Positions 17,394-25,687 of a DNA stretch of 64,000 nt are shown here, one piece after another. The number at the start of each line of letters is the position of its first letter. Position 1 is the stretch's first letter. Made by a program: the position numbers and the translations under genes. This DNA comes from Streptococcus oralis. GTDB taxonomy: Bacteria; Bacillota; Bacilli; Lactobacillales; Streptococcaceae. The notes under the pieces were generated by a model. It did no database searches and was not told the DNA's origin. It worked only from the letters and a program-made list of their open reading frames with translations. The stretch spans positions 945,001 to 1,009,000 of the forward strand of contig NZ_CP065707.1 in assembly GCF_016028255.1 (NCBI RefSeq), written 5' to 3'.

Positions 17394-18545
17394 ATGAAAC
17401 AATATTTAGAACGGGCTAGTATTTTGGCCCTCTCCCTCGTTTTGATTACTTCCTTTTCCATCTCGAGTGCTCTACCAGCCATGTTTGACTATTATCAGGG
17501 CTATCCCAAAGAACAAATCGAGCTCTTGGTCAGCCTTCCTTCTTTTGGAATCATGATCATGCTGATTTTAAATGGATTTTTGGAACGTTTGTTTCCTGAG
17601 CGTCTTCAGATTAGTTTAGGGCTTCTCATCCTCTCTATTGGTGGAACAGCCCCCTTCTGGTATCAGGATTATAACTTTGTCTTTGCGATGCGAATTTTAT
17701 TTGGTTTGGGTGTGGGGATGATCAATGCCAAGGCCATTTCTATTATCAGTGAACGCTATCATGGAAAGACACGAATCCAGATGCTGGGGCTCCGCGGATC
17801 GGCAGAAGTTGTCGGGGCATCGATTTTGACTCTAGTGGTAGGTCAACTCTTATCCCTGGGATGGACAGTGACCTTCTTGGCCTACAGTGCGGGATTTTTA
17901 GTATTGATCCTTTATCTGCTCTTTGTCCCTTATGGGAAAGAAAAGAAAGAAACAAAGAAAAAAGAGGCCGAAACGACTCGTTTGACGGGACAGATGAAGG
18001 GCTTAATTTTTCTATTGGCTGTCGAAGCAGCAGTTGTTGTCTGCACCAATACAGCTATCACCATTCGTATCCCTAGTTTGATGGTGGAAAGAGGCCTCGG
18101 GGATGCTCAATTATCTAGTTTTGTTCTTAGTGTCATGCAGCTGATTGGGATTGTGGCTGGTGTGAGTTTTTCTTTCTTGATTTCTCTCTTTAAAGAAAGA
18201 TTGCTCCTTTGGTCAGGCATTACCTTTGGATTGGGGCAGATTGTGATTGCCTTGTCTCCGTCATTGGGTATGATGGTAGTAGGAAGTATTGTGGCAGGTT
18301 TTTCTTATAGTGTGGCCTTGACCACTGTCTTTCAGCTTCTTTCTGAAAGAATTCCAGCTAACCTCCTTAATCAGGCAACATCTTTTGCAGTGTTAGGATG
18401 TAGCTTTGGGGCCTTTACGACCCCATTCGTCCTGGGAGCTGTCGGTATGGTCACTCAAAACGGGATGCTGGTCTTCACCATTCTAGGATGCTGGTTAATA
18501 GTGACTTCCGTATTTGTCATGGTTTCTCTTCGAAAGAAAGCTTAG
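17394..18545 (+). CDS. MFS transporter
   Basis: A 383-residue major-facilitator permease with 12 predicted membrane helices split by a charged loop (residues 183-203, rich in Lys and Glu). It resembles the CynX/NimT-like branch, with the ALPAMFDYY opening and GLGVGMINAKAISIISERYHG motif. Substrate is unknown; drug or metabolite efflux is possible. An AAGAAAG-like weak ribosome site precedes the ATG, and a terminator overlaps the stop codon. Confidence 0.82.
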   Translation: MKQYLERASILALSLVLITSFSISSALPAMFDYYQGYPKEQIELLVSLPSFGIMIMLILNGFLERLFPERLQISLGLLILSIGGTAPFWYQDYNFVFAMRILFGLGVGMINAKAISIISERYHGKTRIQMLGLRGSAEVVGASILTLVVGQLLSLGWTVTFLAYSAGFLVLILYLLFVPYGKEKKETKKKEAETTRLTGQMKGLIFLLAVEAAVVVCTNTAITIRIPSLMVERGLGDAQLSSFVLSVMQLIGIVAGVSFSFLISLFKERLLLWSGITFGLGQIVIALSPSLGMMVVGSIVAGFSYSVALTTVFQLLSERIPANLLNQATSFAVLGCSFGAFTTPFVLGAVGMVTQNGMLVFTILGCWLIVTSVFVMVSLRKKA

Positions 18546-18570
18546 GATTGATTTCCTAAGTTTTTCTTTT
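18541..18570 (+). terminator. Terminator overlapping the MFS stop codon
   Basis: CTTAGGA pairs with TCCTAAG and TTTTTCTTTTT follows. Confidence 0.82.
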
Positions 18571-18606
18571 TCATTTTTGTCCCCAGACAATTCTCTTTCT
18601 TTAAAC

Positions 18607-18635
18607 TTGTTTGTACTATTATTTCCTGATAAAAT
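18607..18635 (+). promoter_or_regulatory. truA promoter placing the start at the ATG
   Basis: TTGTTT, a 17-bp spacer ending in TGA, and TAAAAT ending 7 nt before the A of the truA ATG. No ribosome site fits between, so a leaderless mRNA is predicted. Confidence 0.75.
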
Positions 18636-18641
18636 AGACAC

Positions 18642-19391
18642 ATGACAAGATATAAAGCAATCATTTCCTATGACGGTTACGCTTTTGCTGGATTTCAGTG
18701 TCAGCCCCATGCGCGGAGCGTTCAGGAGGAAATCGAAAAAACGTTAACGAGGCTGAATAAAGGACAAGCCATCACTGTTCACGGTGCTGGTAGGACTGAT
18801 AGTGGGGTTCATGCCCTGGGACAGGTTATCCATTTTGACCTGCCTTATCAAATGAATGAGGAAAAACTCCGTTTTGCTTTGGATACCCAGTCCCCTGAAG
18901 ATATTAATGTGATTTCGATTGAGCTTGTGGCGGATGATTTTCATTGCCGTTATGCCAAGCATAGCAAGACCTATGAGTTTATCGTGGATAGGGGGCGTCC
19001 CAAAAATCCTATGCGCCGTCACTATGCCACTCACTTTCCTTATCCACTCGATGTGGAACGGATGCAGATGGCAATCAAAAAGCTAGAGGGAACCCATGAT
19101 TTCACCGGTTTTACAGCCTCTGGTACCAGTGTAGAGGACAAGGTTCGTACCATTACAGAAGCCAGTCTTAGTGTTGATGAGACAGGGCAGTTTTTAACCT
19201 TTACCTTTTCAGGAAATGGCTTCTTGTATAAGCAGATTCGCAATATGGTGGGGACACTGCTCAAAATCGGAAATAATCGAATGCCAGTTGAGCAGATTGA
19301 CTTGATTTTGGAGAAGAAGGACAGGCAGCTTGCAGGTCCAACGGCTGCACCGAATGGCTTGTATTTAAAGGAGATTCGTTATGAAGAATAA
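18642..19391 (+). CDS. truA: tRNA pseudouridine(38-40) synthase TruA
   Basis: A 249-residue enzyme that makes pseudouridine at positions 38-40 of tRNA anticodon arms. The catalytic motif [11 protein letters not shown] is intact, with the Asp near residue 52, and the C-terminal [16 protein letters not shown] block is typical. The ATG sits at the expected transcription start, so the message is probably leaderless. Its 3' end overlaps the next gene by 11 bp, and three genes (truA, pdxK-like, ECF S component) form an operon. Confidence 0.96.
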   Translation: MTRYKAIISYDGYAFAGFQCQPHARSVQEEIEKTLTRLNKGQAITVHGAGRTDSGVHALGQVIHFDLPYQMNEEKLRFALDTQSPEDINVISIELVADDFHCRYAKHSKTYEFIVDRGRPKNPMRRHYATHFPYPLDVERMQMAIKKLEGTHDFTGFTASGTSVEDKVRTITEASLSVDETGQFLTFTFSGNGFLYKQIRNMVGTLLKIGNNRMPVEQIDLILEKKDRQLAGPTAAPNGLYLKEIRYEE

Positions 19392-20154
19392 TCGTATTTT
19401 AGCCCTTTCTGGGAATGATATTTTTAGTGGCGGTGGATTGTCAGCTGATCTTGCCACCTATACCTTAAACGGCTTGCATGGCTTTGTAGCAGTGACTTGT
19501 TTGACGGCCTTGACCGAAAAGGGTTTTGAAGTCTTTCCAACAGATGACGTCATTTTTCAACATGAATTAGATAGTTTGCGTGACGTGGATTTTGCGGGAA
19601 TCAAAATTGGTCTTCTCCCTACTGTCAGTGTGGCTGAGAAAGCCTTGGATTTTATCAAGCAACGTTCAGGAGTGCCTGTGGTGTTAGACCCTGTCTTGGT
19701 CTGCAAGGAAACGCACGACGTGGCAGTCAGTGAACTCTGCCAAGAATTGATCCGCTTTTTTCCTCATGTCAGTGTGATTACGCCAAATCTTCCAGAGGCA
19801 GAATTATTAGCTGATCAAGAGATTAAAACCTTGGAAGATATGAAAACTGCATCGCAGAAATTGCATGATTTAGGAGCGCCAGCAGTTATTATTAAGGGAG
19901 GCAATCGCCTCAGTCAGGACAAGGCAGTGGATGTCTTTTATGATGGACAAACTTTCACTGTTCTAGAAAACCCAGTCATTCAAGGCCAAAATGCTGGTGC
20001 AGGATGTACCTTTGCCTCAAGCATCGCCAGTCACTTGGTTAAAGGGGATGAACTTTTACCAGCAGTAGAGAGCTCGAAAGCTTTCGTTTACCGTGCTATT
20101 GCACAAGCAGATCAATATGGAGTAAGACAATATGAAGCAAACCAAAACAACTAA
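19381..20154 (+). CDS. pdxK: PdxK/ThiD-type (pyridoxal) kinase
   Basis: A 257-residue ribokinase-fold kinase of the PdxK/ThiD family. Seen are the substrate loop [15 protein letters not shown], the central [14 protein letters not shown] and the anion-hole/catalytic block [17 protein letters not shown] near residue 205. The Cys in this loop matches the pyridoxal-kinase-like ThiD homologues of Firmicutes, and the gene overlaps an ECF S-component gene, so vitamin B6 salvage is the favoured role; hydroxymethylpyrimidine phosphorylation is the alternative. It overlaps truA by 11 bp. Confidence 0.78.
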   Translation: MKNNRILALSGNDIFSGGGLSADLATYTLNGLHGFVAVTCLTALTEKGFEVFPTDDVIFQHELDSLRDVDFAGIKIGLLPTVSVAEKALDFIKQRSGVPVVLDPVLVCKETHDVAVSELCQELIRFFPHVSVITPNLPEAELLADQEIKTLEDMKTASQKLHDLGAPAVIIKGGNRLSQDKAVDVFYDGQTFTVLENPVIQGQNAGAGCTFASSIASHLVKGDELLPAVESSKAFVYRAIAQADQYGVRQYEANQNN

Positions 20155-20593
20155 AATCGCCCTTATATCCCTCTTAACCGCCCTTTCTGTGGTTCTAGGT
20201 TATTACTTGAAAATTGGAACGGCAACAGGAATATTGACTCTCTTGGACGCAGGTATTTTCTTTACTGCCTTTTACTTTGGCAGTAAAGAAGGAGCTGTCG
20301 TTGGAGGACTAGCAGCTTTTCTGCTTGACCTTTTATCAGGCTTTCCACAATGGATGTTCTTTAGCTTGGTAAACCATGGCTTGCAAGGATTTTTTGCAGG
20401 TTTTAAAGGGAAGTGGCAATGGCTAGGCCTTGTCTTGGCTACTATCGTCATGGTAAGTGGCTATGCTCTGGGCTCAACTTTGATGAATGGCTGGGCAGCA
20501 GCCCTACCAGAAATCCTACCAAACTTCCTGCAAAATATCGTGGGAATGGTTGTGGGGTTTGTGCTTAGTCAGAGTATTAAGAAAATTAAGTAA
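20132..20593 (+). CDS. ECF transporter S component (vitamin, probably B6)
   Basis: A 153-residue membrane protein with five to six helices and the S-component pattern: a basic N-terminus, YYLKIGTATGILTLLDAGIFFTAFYFGSKEGAVVGGLAAFLLDLL, and a short tail. It would bind a vitamin and dock on a shared EcfAA'T module encoded elsewhere. It overlaps the kinase gene by 23 bp, which suggests import and phosphorylation of the same substrate, probably a B6 vitamer. That assignment is inferred from context only. Confidence 0.75.
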   Translation: MKQTKTTKIALISLLTALSVVLGYYLKIGTATGILTLLDAGIFFTAFYFGSKEGAVVGGLAAFLLDLLSGFPQWMFFSLVNHGLQGFFAGFKGKWQWLGLVLATIVMVSGYALGSTLMNGWAAALPEILPNFLQNIVGMVVGFVLSQSIKKIK

Positions 20594-20622
20594 AGCGGCT
20601 GGAGAAAAGTTTTAAAAATCAG

Positions 20623-20670
20623 AAAAACGCATAATATCAGGTGTTGAAAAACCTTGATATTATGCGTTTT
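20623..20670. repeat. Recurrent GCATAATAT hairpin, copy 1 (bidirectional terminator)
   Basis: AAAACGCATAATATCA pairs with TGATATTATGCGTTTT, extended by GGT/ACC around one bulge, loop GTTGAAAA. It lies between the convergent ECF gene and pepQ and carries A/T runs on both sides. Related copies lie at 59766-59812 and 62246-62293. Confidence 0.85.
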
Positions 20671-20695
20671 ATTGTGGGAAGATTTTCAAAGAATA

Positions 20696-21778
20696 TTAAT
20701 CAAAATAAAGCAAATCTTTGCTGGTGCTTGTAAAGAGGTCAAAGCCATCCTTGGTAACAACACCACAGTCTTCAATACGAACGCCGACTTTACCAGGGAT
20801 ATAGATACCTGGTTCAACAGAGAAGCACATGCCTTCTTCAATGACCATGTCGTTTCCTTCCATGATGGATGGGAATTCGTGGACATCCATACCGATACCG
20901 TGACCGAGACGGTGGTTGAAGTACTCACCATAACCAGCTTTTTCAATGACTTCACGGGCAGCGCGGTCCACTTCATGGGCAGTCACACCTGGCTTGATAA
21001 AGTCAAGAGCAGCTTGTTGGGCTTCAAGGGTCAAGTTGTAAATATCTTTCTTGAATTGGTCTGGTTTGCCGACAGCGACTGTACGAGTCATATCTGATGC
21101 ATAGCCATTGACCATAACACCCAGGTCAAAGAGGAGAAGGGCGTCTTTTTCGACCTTGTTTGCACCAGGAATTCCGTGTGGATTTGCAGCGTTATCGCCA
21201 GTCAAGACCATGGTATCAAAGCTCATTTCATAGCCTTCACCTTTCATGGCAAAGTCGATTTGGGCAATGATGTCTGTCTCAGTCTTATCAAGAGAAATAT
21301 TGTCAAAACCAACTTTTACAGCTTTATCAGCATAGAGCCCTGCAACCATCATTTTTTGCACTTCGTCAGCTGATTTGATGAGGCGCATGCGTTGGATGCG
21401 AGGAGTGAGGTTTTCAAACTCAGCAGTTTCAAAGACTGTTTTCAAACCATGGTATTTTATCAAGATGAGATTGTCAAACTCAACAGCGACACGTTTGAAG
21501 TCAAGCTGAGGCAAAGCGTTTTTGATTTTTTGCCATGGATTTTCAGAATCCACATAACCTACAACTGGGAAGGAAACAGTGTTGGTTGCACGTTCTACTT
21601 CAAGGGCTGGGACGAAGAGGAGGGGTTCCTGATCCGCTAGGACAAAGAGGAACATTTGGCGTTCATGGGGATCACTGTAAAAGCCAGTGAGGTAATTAAT
21701 AGTGACGGGGTCAGATACGACAGCGACGTCTAGTTTTTCTGATTCAAGATATGTTACGATTTGTTGTAATTTAGACAT
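20696..21778 (-). CDS. pepQ: Xaa-Pro dipeptidase PepQ
   Basis: A 360-residue pita-bread-fold M24 metallopeptidase cleaving X-Pro dipeptides in the cytosol. The five metal ligands are in LFDLGVMVNGYASDMTRT, HRLGHGIGMDVHE, SVEPGIYIPG and VRIEDCG blocks. Residues 1-130 form the creatinase-like N-terminal domain. A GAAAGAAGG ribosome site precedes the ATG on the minus strand. It lies downstream of gatD, separated by a terminator. Confidence 0.95.
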   Translation of the reverse strand: MSKLQQIVTYLESEKLDVAVVSDPVTINYLTGFYSDPHERQMFLFVLADQEPLLFVPALEVERATNTVSFPVVGYVDSENPWQKIKNALPQLDFKRVAVEFDNLILIKYHGLKTVFETAEFENLTPRIQRMRLIKSADEVQKMMVAGLYADKAVKVGFDNISLDKTETDIIAQIDFAMKGEGYEMSFDTMVLTGDNAANPHGIPGANKVEKDALLLFDLGVMVNGYASDMTRTVAVGKPDQFKKDIYNLTLEAQQAALDFIKPGVTAHEVDRAAREVIEKAGYGEYFNHRLGHGIGMDVHEFPSIMEGNDMVIEEGMCFSVEPGIYIPGKVGVRIEDCGVVTKDGFDLFTSTSKDLLYFD

Positions 21779-21856
21779 ATGCTACCTTCTTTCTACCCCT
21801 CTATTTTGGCAAAAAAAGAGAGAAAATGCAAGGGAGAAGGGTAAAAGAAAAGACAA

Positions 21857-21887
21857 AAAGAACTCCGACAAGATGGCGGAGTTCTTT
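21857..21887 (-). terminator. Terminator after gatD
   Basis: AAAGAACTCCG pairs with CGGAGTTCTTT, followed on the minus strand by a T-rich run. Confidence 0.82.
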
Positions 21888-21905
21888 GGTATAGCTTTCA
21901 TTTCT

Positions 21906-22688
21906 TTAAGAAAAGTCTGCCTTGCTTTTCACGTCGCTGTATTCTTCAGCGATTTCTTGGCTGAGGATGTCCTCATAGGCAGGGAGTTGGATATCCTGAC
22001 CGTATTTTTTCCGGAGGGCAGTAGTGACTAGGCGATAAGCCAGATTTGCATTACGTGAGAGGATAGGTCCGTGGAAGTAGGAACCAAAGACATTCTTATA
22101 ATGAACCCCTTCGCCGACCTTTTCCTCGTTGTTTCCATTTCCATAGACCACCTGTCCCAGCGGTTTTTGGTCATCTGAGAGGAAGGTACGGCCTTGGTGA
22201 TTTTCAAATCCATAGTAGGTTTCATTGAATTCGTCATTATGGATCTTGATGTCACCGATAAAGCGGTTATTGGTCTGGTTGAGGGTGTAGTGGCCCATGA
22301 CACCGAGCCCTTCGATGCGTTTACCTGAAGCTTCAACATAATATTGACCCAATAGTTGAAAACCACCGCAGATAGCGAGAACCACTCCGTCGTTTTGGAT
22401 GTAGTTGTCAATGCTCTCTTTTTTAGCAGGAAGATCGCCTGCGATGATGCTTTGTTCAAAGTCTTGACCGCCGCCGAAAAAGGCGATATCATAGTGGTTT
22501 TCGTCAAAGTCATCATGGAGAGAAACAATATCAACTGTTACATGAGCTCCCAGTTTTTCAGCCACATACTTGAGCATGAGGATGTTTCCATTGTCCCCGT
22601 AGGTATTCATGAGGTTTCCGTAGAGGTGGGCAATGTTGAGCTGATAAGGGTAGTTGCCAGCTTTTGAGGAAAGTGAAGTATAAACCAT
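21906..22688 (-). CDS. gatD: Lipid II isoglutaminyl synthase, glutaminase subunit GatD
   Basis: A 260-residue class-I glutamine amidotransferase-like (CobB/CobQ type) subunit that supplies ammonia to MurT for amidation of the D-Glu residue of lipid II. The nucleophile elbow [15 protein letters not shown] holds the catalytic Cys, and the [11 protein letters not shown] block holds the His region. The start codon overlaps the murT stop by one base (TAATG), giving translational coupling and equal subunit output, consistent with the known MurT-GatD complex. Confidence 0.93.
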   Translation of the reverse strand: MVYTSLSSKAGNYPYQLNIAHLYGNLMNTYGDNGNILMLKYVAEKLGAHVTVDIVSLHDDFDENHYDIAFFGGGQDFEQSIIAGDLPAKKESIDNYIQNDGVVLAICGGFQLLGQYYVEASGKRIEGLGVMGHYTLNQTNNRFIGDIKIHNDEFNETYYGFENHQGRTFLSDDQKPLGQVVYGNGNNEEKVGEGVHYKNVFGSYFHGPILSRNANLAYRLVTTALRKKYGQDIQLPAYEDILSQEIAEEYSDVKSKADFS

Positions 22689-24031
22689 TAGTTCATCTCC
22701 TTTCTAACAATCTGACGACTAGCCAGCAGTTCGCGGAATTCAAGCATAGCAGTATAGGTAGCCAGGATATAGGCATGCTTGCAGTCTTGGTTCTCAATGG
22801 TCTTGAGAACTTGCTCCAGATTGCTTGTCTCAGTGATTTTATCAGCTGGGTAGCCAGTCACTCGAAGACGGCGTGCGATTTCAGAATGACGAACACCACC
22901 AGCATTGATTTCAGGAATGTCCATCTCAGTGATTTGTTCAAAGTCCGCATCCCAGATCCAGCTAGTATCAATTCCATCGGCATAGTTAGCATTAAGGAGG
23001 ACAGATAGGCTAAATGGATAAGGCGCTAGTTTGATCATCTCGATAGCCTGAGTTGCACCGACTGGATTTTTAATCAAGACAAGGGTGCATTCCTTATCAC
23101 CGATATGGAAGGTCTCCTGACGTCCAAAGACAGCGCGACTCTTGTCAAATCCTTGCTTGATCCGTTGCGAATCTGCACCGAGGAAACGGGCGATAGCAAC
23201 TGCAGCTAGAGCATTGTAGATGTTGTAGAGTCCACCGATTTGGATTCCGTATTCTTGGCCGTCAATGACAAAACGAGAGCGATTGTTGGTCAATTCAACC
23301 AAGTCTGTCAGACGGTAGTCCAAGTCAGGACGTTTGCAGCCACAATTTTCACAGATATAGGCCCCCAAGTTGGCATAGGTATTGTGCTCATATTTGAGGA
23401 TGCCTTGACAGTCAGGGCAGAGGATACCTTCGGTATTGTAGTGAGCCAGTTGGGCCGGCCCTTTTTCCAAGTCAAAACCAAAATACTGAACTGGATTTGG
23501 AATAGATGGCTTGTAGAAAAGCGGACTGTCACCATTGAGGAGAACTGTAGCCGTAGGCACCTTACGGATGGCATCCAAAATCATCTTATAAGTCGTGTAA
23601 ATCTCACCATAGCGGTCCATCTGGTCACGGAAAATATTAGTGATGACAAAAAGGCTAGGATGGATATAGTCACAGATACGAGAAAGACTGGCCTCGTCGA
23701 TTTCTAGGACGGCAATGTTTTTTCCAGTTTTAGAAGATTTGGCAGTCAAGAAGGTTGTCGTAATCCCTGTAATCATATTGGCACCGCTTGGATTGGTCAG
23801 AACCTGACCATAAACCTCTTTTAAGATGCCGACAGTGAGGGCAGTTGTCAGGGTTTTTCCATTGGTTCCAGTGACCACGACAATCTCGTAGTTCTTAGCT
23901 AGATTTTGTAAAATATCTTTATCAAATTGAAGGGCAAGTTTTCCTGGAAGCGTACTTCCACGGCCAAGACGGCTCAAGATGAAGTGAGAAGAGCGTCCAG
24001 CTAGAAGGCCCAAAGTAGTTTTTAATTTCAT
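22688..24031 (-). CDS. murT: Lipid II isoglutaminyl synthase, ligase subunit MurT
   Basis: A 447-residue Mur-ligase-family protein that activates the lipid II glutamate with ATP for amidation. The P-loop [12 protein letters not shown] is near residue 55, a central zinc ribbon has CPDC and CENC pairs (about residues 205-230), and the C-terminal DUF1727 domain follows. This amidation is essential in pneumococcus, where it is needed for efficient cross-linking. The ATG lies 7 nt after the -10 box, so the mRNA is predicted to be leaderless. Confidence 0.94.
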   Translation of the reverse strand: MKLKTTLGLLAGRSSHFILSRLGRGSTLPGKLALQFDKDILQNLAKNYEIVVVTGTNGKTLTTALTVGILKEVYGQVLTNPSGANMITGITTTFLTAKSSKTGKNIAVLEIDEASLSRICDYIHPSLFVITNIFRDQMDRYGEIYTTYKMILDAIRKVPTATVLLNGDSPLFYKPSIPNPVQYFGFDLEKGPAQLAHYNTEGILCPDCQGILKYEHNTYANLGAYICENCGCKRPDLDYRLTDLVELTNNRSRFVIDGQEYGIQIGGLYNIYNALAAVAIARFLGADSQRIKQGFDKSRAVFGRQETFHIGDKECTLVLIKNPVGATQAIEMIKLAPYPFSLSVLLNANYADGIDTSWIWDADFEQITEMDIPEINAGGVRHSEIARRLRVTGYPADKITETSNLEQVLKTIENQDCKHAYILATYTAMLEFRELLASRQIVRKEMN

Positions 24032-24037
24032 GTTTCT

Positions 24038-24066
24038 ATTATATCATACTGCGCCCAGCAGTCCAA
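24038..24066 (-). promoter_or_regulatory. murT-gatD promoter placing the start at the ATG
   Basis: On the minus strand TTGGAC, a 17-bp spacer ending in TGA, and TATAAT, ending 7 nt before the murT ATG (A at 24031). No ribosome site fits. Confidence 0.75.
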
Positions 24067-24118
24067 TAACTAAAGTAACCTCTAAGATCAACTAAAGAAG
24101 TAACCTTAGAAGTGCTTT

Positions 24119-24268
24119 TTAGGTTCTGATTAAACCAAACCAATCAAATACAATATCTTTGGATTTGATAACTTTGGCAACTTTAAGAAATAAATCTTTC
24201 TTACTCTGAACATAAGAAAGGAGAGGACATCGATTATCCTCTACAGGTTTTAAAATTTCATTAATCCA
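24119..24268 (-). pseudogene. Possible gene remnant (C-terminal fragment)
   Basis: A 49-codon stretch on the minus strand is open with coding-like composition and ends in TAA, but it has no start codon and is preceded by an in-frame stop. The predicted peptide is basic and mixed hydrophobic (it contains DLFLKVAKVIKSKDIVFDWF). I do not recognise the parent protein. It lies in the degraded interval between murT and the nucleotidyltransferase gene and may be the tail of a lost gene. Confidence 0.3.
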
Positions 24269-24327
24269 TTATAACTGACAAAGATACCTAACTTTTGGGA
24301 TTTAGATCATTTTTTGGAAAGTCTCTT

Positions 24328-25083
24328 TTATAATAAATTACGAATTTTTTCTTTTATAAATGCGTTAAGAGGATAGTGTTTATCAAGATATTCTAGGAGT
24401 GCCTGAGCAGATTCAGAAATTCGTTCGTAACCTTGCAAGAAGTGAGGCAATTGTTTGGCCTCATTTGGATAACCTTTTTCAAATCTTCTGTTGCTGTTAA
24501 AAATATCTATAAAATCAGATTTAGAAGTTTTTTCCAAATTGATTAGTTCGGTCCAAAGCTTGACGGATCTGTTTTGGATGAAATCATAAGCAGCCAATTT
24601 TTCGCCTCGTTGATAGCGACCTAGTCCTATATATAGATTGCATAAAATTTCTCCCAACAGCCATTCACGGTCTCTATTTTCTTTTGATGGCAATCTTTGT
24701 GGCTGGCAGATTGTTCCATCAAAACCGACCTCCTTCCAGATAATCTTGCCTTCAGCGAAGGGAATGTTTACTAGTTCATGAGCTTCAAAGACAGCAAATT
24801 CACAAAAAACATCATCTTCAAATAGAACTTTATGTCCGTCCACTGTATTTTGGTAGTGAAATGCAATTGGTTCTAGATTACTTAACCAAGTTAGATCCTG
24901 TATATAGGCCTGCTTGTAGCCATCTTTTACAATAACAAAAAAATCCAAATCTGAGTATTGATCCAATCGGTCTCTTTCTACTCCGCAAGAACCAAGTGCC
25001 AGCAAAGCTAGTGCTTGTCTAGAATCTTTTAGAGACTGACCAATATCATCTAGTCTTTGTAACAGTAATTCTGTTTTATTCAT
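24328..25083 (-). CDS. Nucleotidyltransferase-fold protein
   Basis: A 251-residue protein with a Pol-beta-type nucleotidyltransferase core: GSCGVERDRLDQYSDLDFFVIV near residues 32-55 fits the GS-x-D-x-D pattern. The following region (about 110-250) is helical. The layout resembles lincosamide/aminoglycoside nucleotidyltransferases, but no drug target can be assigned and it may act on another small molecule. GAGGTAACG precedes the ATG. It is isolated in AT-rich, mostly gene-free DNA, which suggests accessory origin. Confidence 0.7.
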   Translation of the reverse strand: MNKTELLLQRLDDIGQSLKDSRQALALLALGSCGVERDRLDQYSDLDFFVIVKDGYKQAYIQDLTWLSNLEPIAFHYQNTVDGHKVLFEDDVFCEFAVFEAHELVNIPFAEGKIIWKEVGFDGTICQPQRLPSKENRDREWLLGEILCNLYIGLGRYQRGEKLAAYDFIQNRSVKLWTELINLEKTSKSDFIDIFNSNRRFEKGYPNEAKQLPHFLQGYERISESAQALLEYLDKHYPLNAFIKEKIRNLL

Positions 25084-25115
25084 AATCGTTACCTCATTAT
25101 TTCTTGTTTACAGAC

Positions 25116-25144
25116 ATTATATAGTTAATGTTTTCGAAAGTCAA
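25116..25144 (-). promoter_or_regulatory. Promoter of the nucleotidyltransferase gene
   Basis: On the minus strand TTGACT, a 17-bp spacer and TATAAT, 33 bp before the ATG. Confidence 0.8.
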
Positions 25145-25640
25145 TTTCATCCCATACCAAATATATACTAATGTAATATGGGATTTCTTTCGATATTTTT
25201 TACAATGATAAAGTTTAAACATTTTGCAGAGTATTGCTCATATTATCAAGAATGAAGAAATTTGAAGTATCCTTTGATTGATTAGAAAGTGATTCTTATC
25301 TTTAAAAAGATTAAATGATTTGGAAAATATTTGATAAGAAAAAATATATCGACTTAGCCATCAATTTGCAAACGGTAAAACCTTTCCACAAACGATGAAA
25401 ATACACATACGACTCGCGCAAAGAGTGGATAATTTACTAATTAGGCATGAAACAATCATTGCAAAATATACTTTTTAAATTACCCATAAAACGATGAGCT
25501 GAAGCGAGTTATTCAAAGTCATATGTATTGCTGATATTTGAAAGAGTGATCTGAGACTCAATATATAATTAGGACTGCTAAGTAAAGTTTGGACATTATA
25601 TCATAAAAGAGGGAAAAGATAGATTTGAGATTTCGCAGAA
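25145..25640. other. Long AT-rich intergenic stretch
   Basis: No open frame of useful length is visible on either strand. The only structure I can support is an interrupted inverted repeat at about 25136-25195 (GAAAG and TCCCATA paired with TATGGGA and CTTTC). The composition suggests decayed former coding DNA, but no parent gene was recognised. Confidence 0.5.
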
Positions 25641-25667
25641 ACAAAAACAGCCCAAATAGGGCTGTTA
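25641..25667 (-). terminator. Terminator after the flavoprotein gene
   Basis: AACAGCCC pairs with GGGCTGTT with a 5-nt loop; the minus strand continues with TTTTTGTTT. Confidence 0.85.
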
Positions 25668-25687
25668 GCTAACAAATCAGTCTCAAC

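Noticed and set aside
20654..21097. Long plus-strand frame of 147 codons opposite pepQ
   Set aside because: It is the antisense of pepQ, which has all family motifs; no ribosome site or family similarity supports the plus-strand frame.
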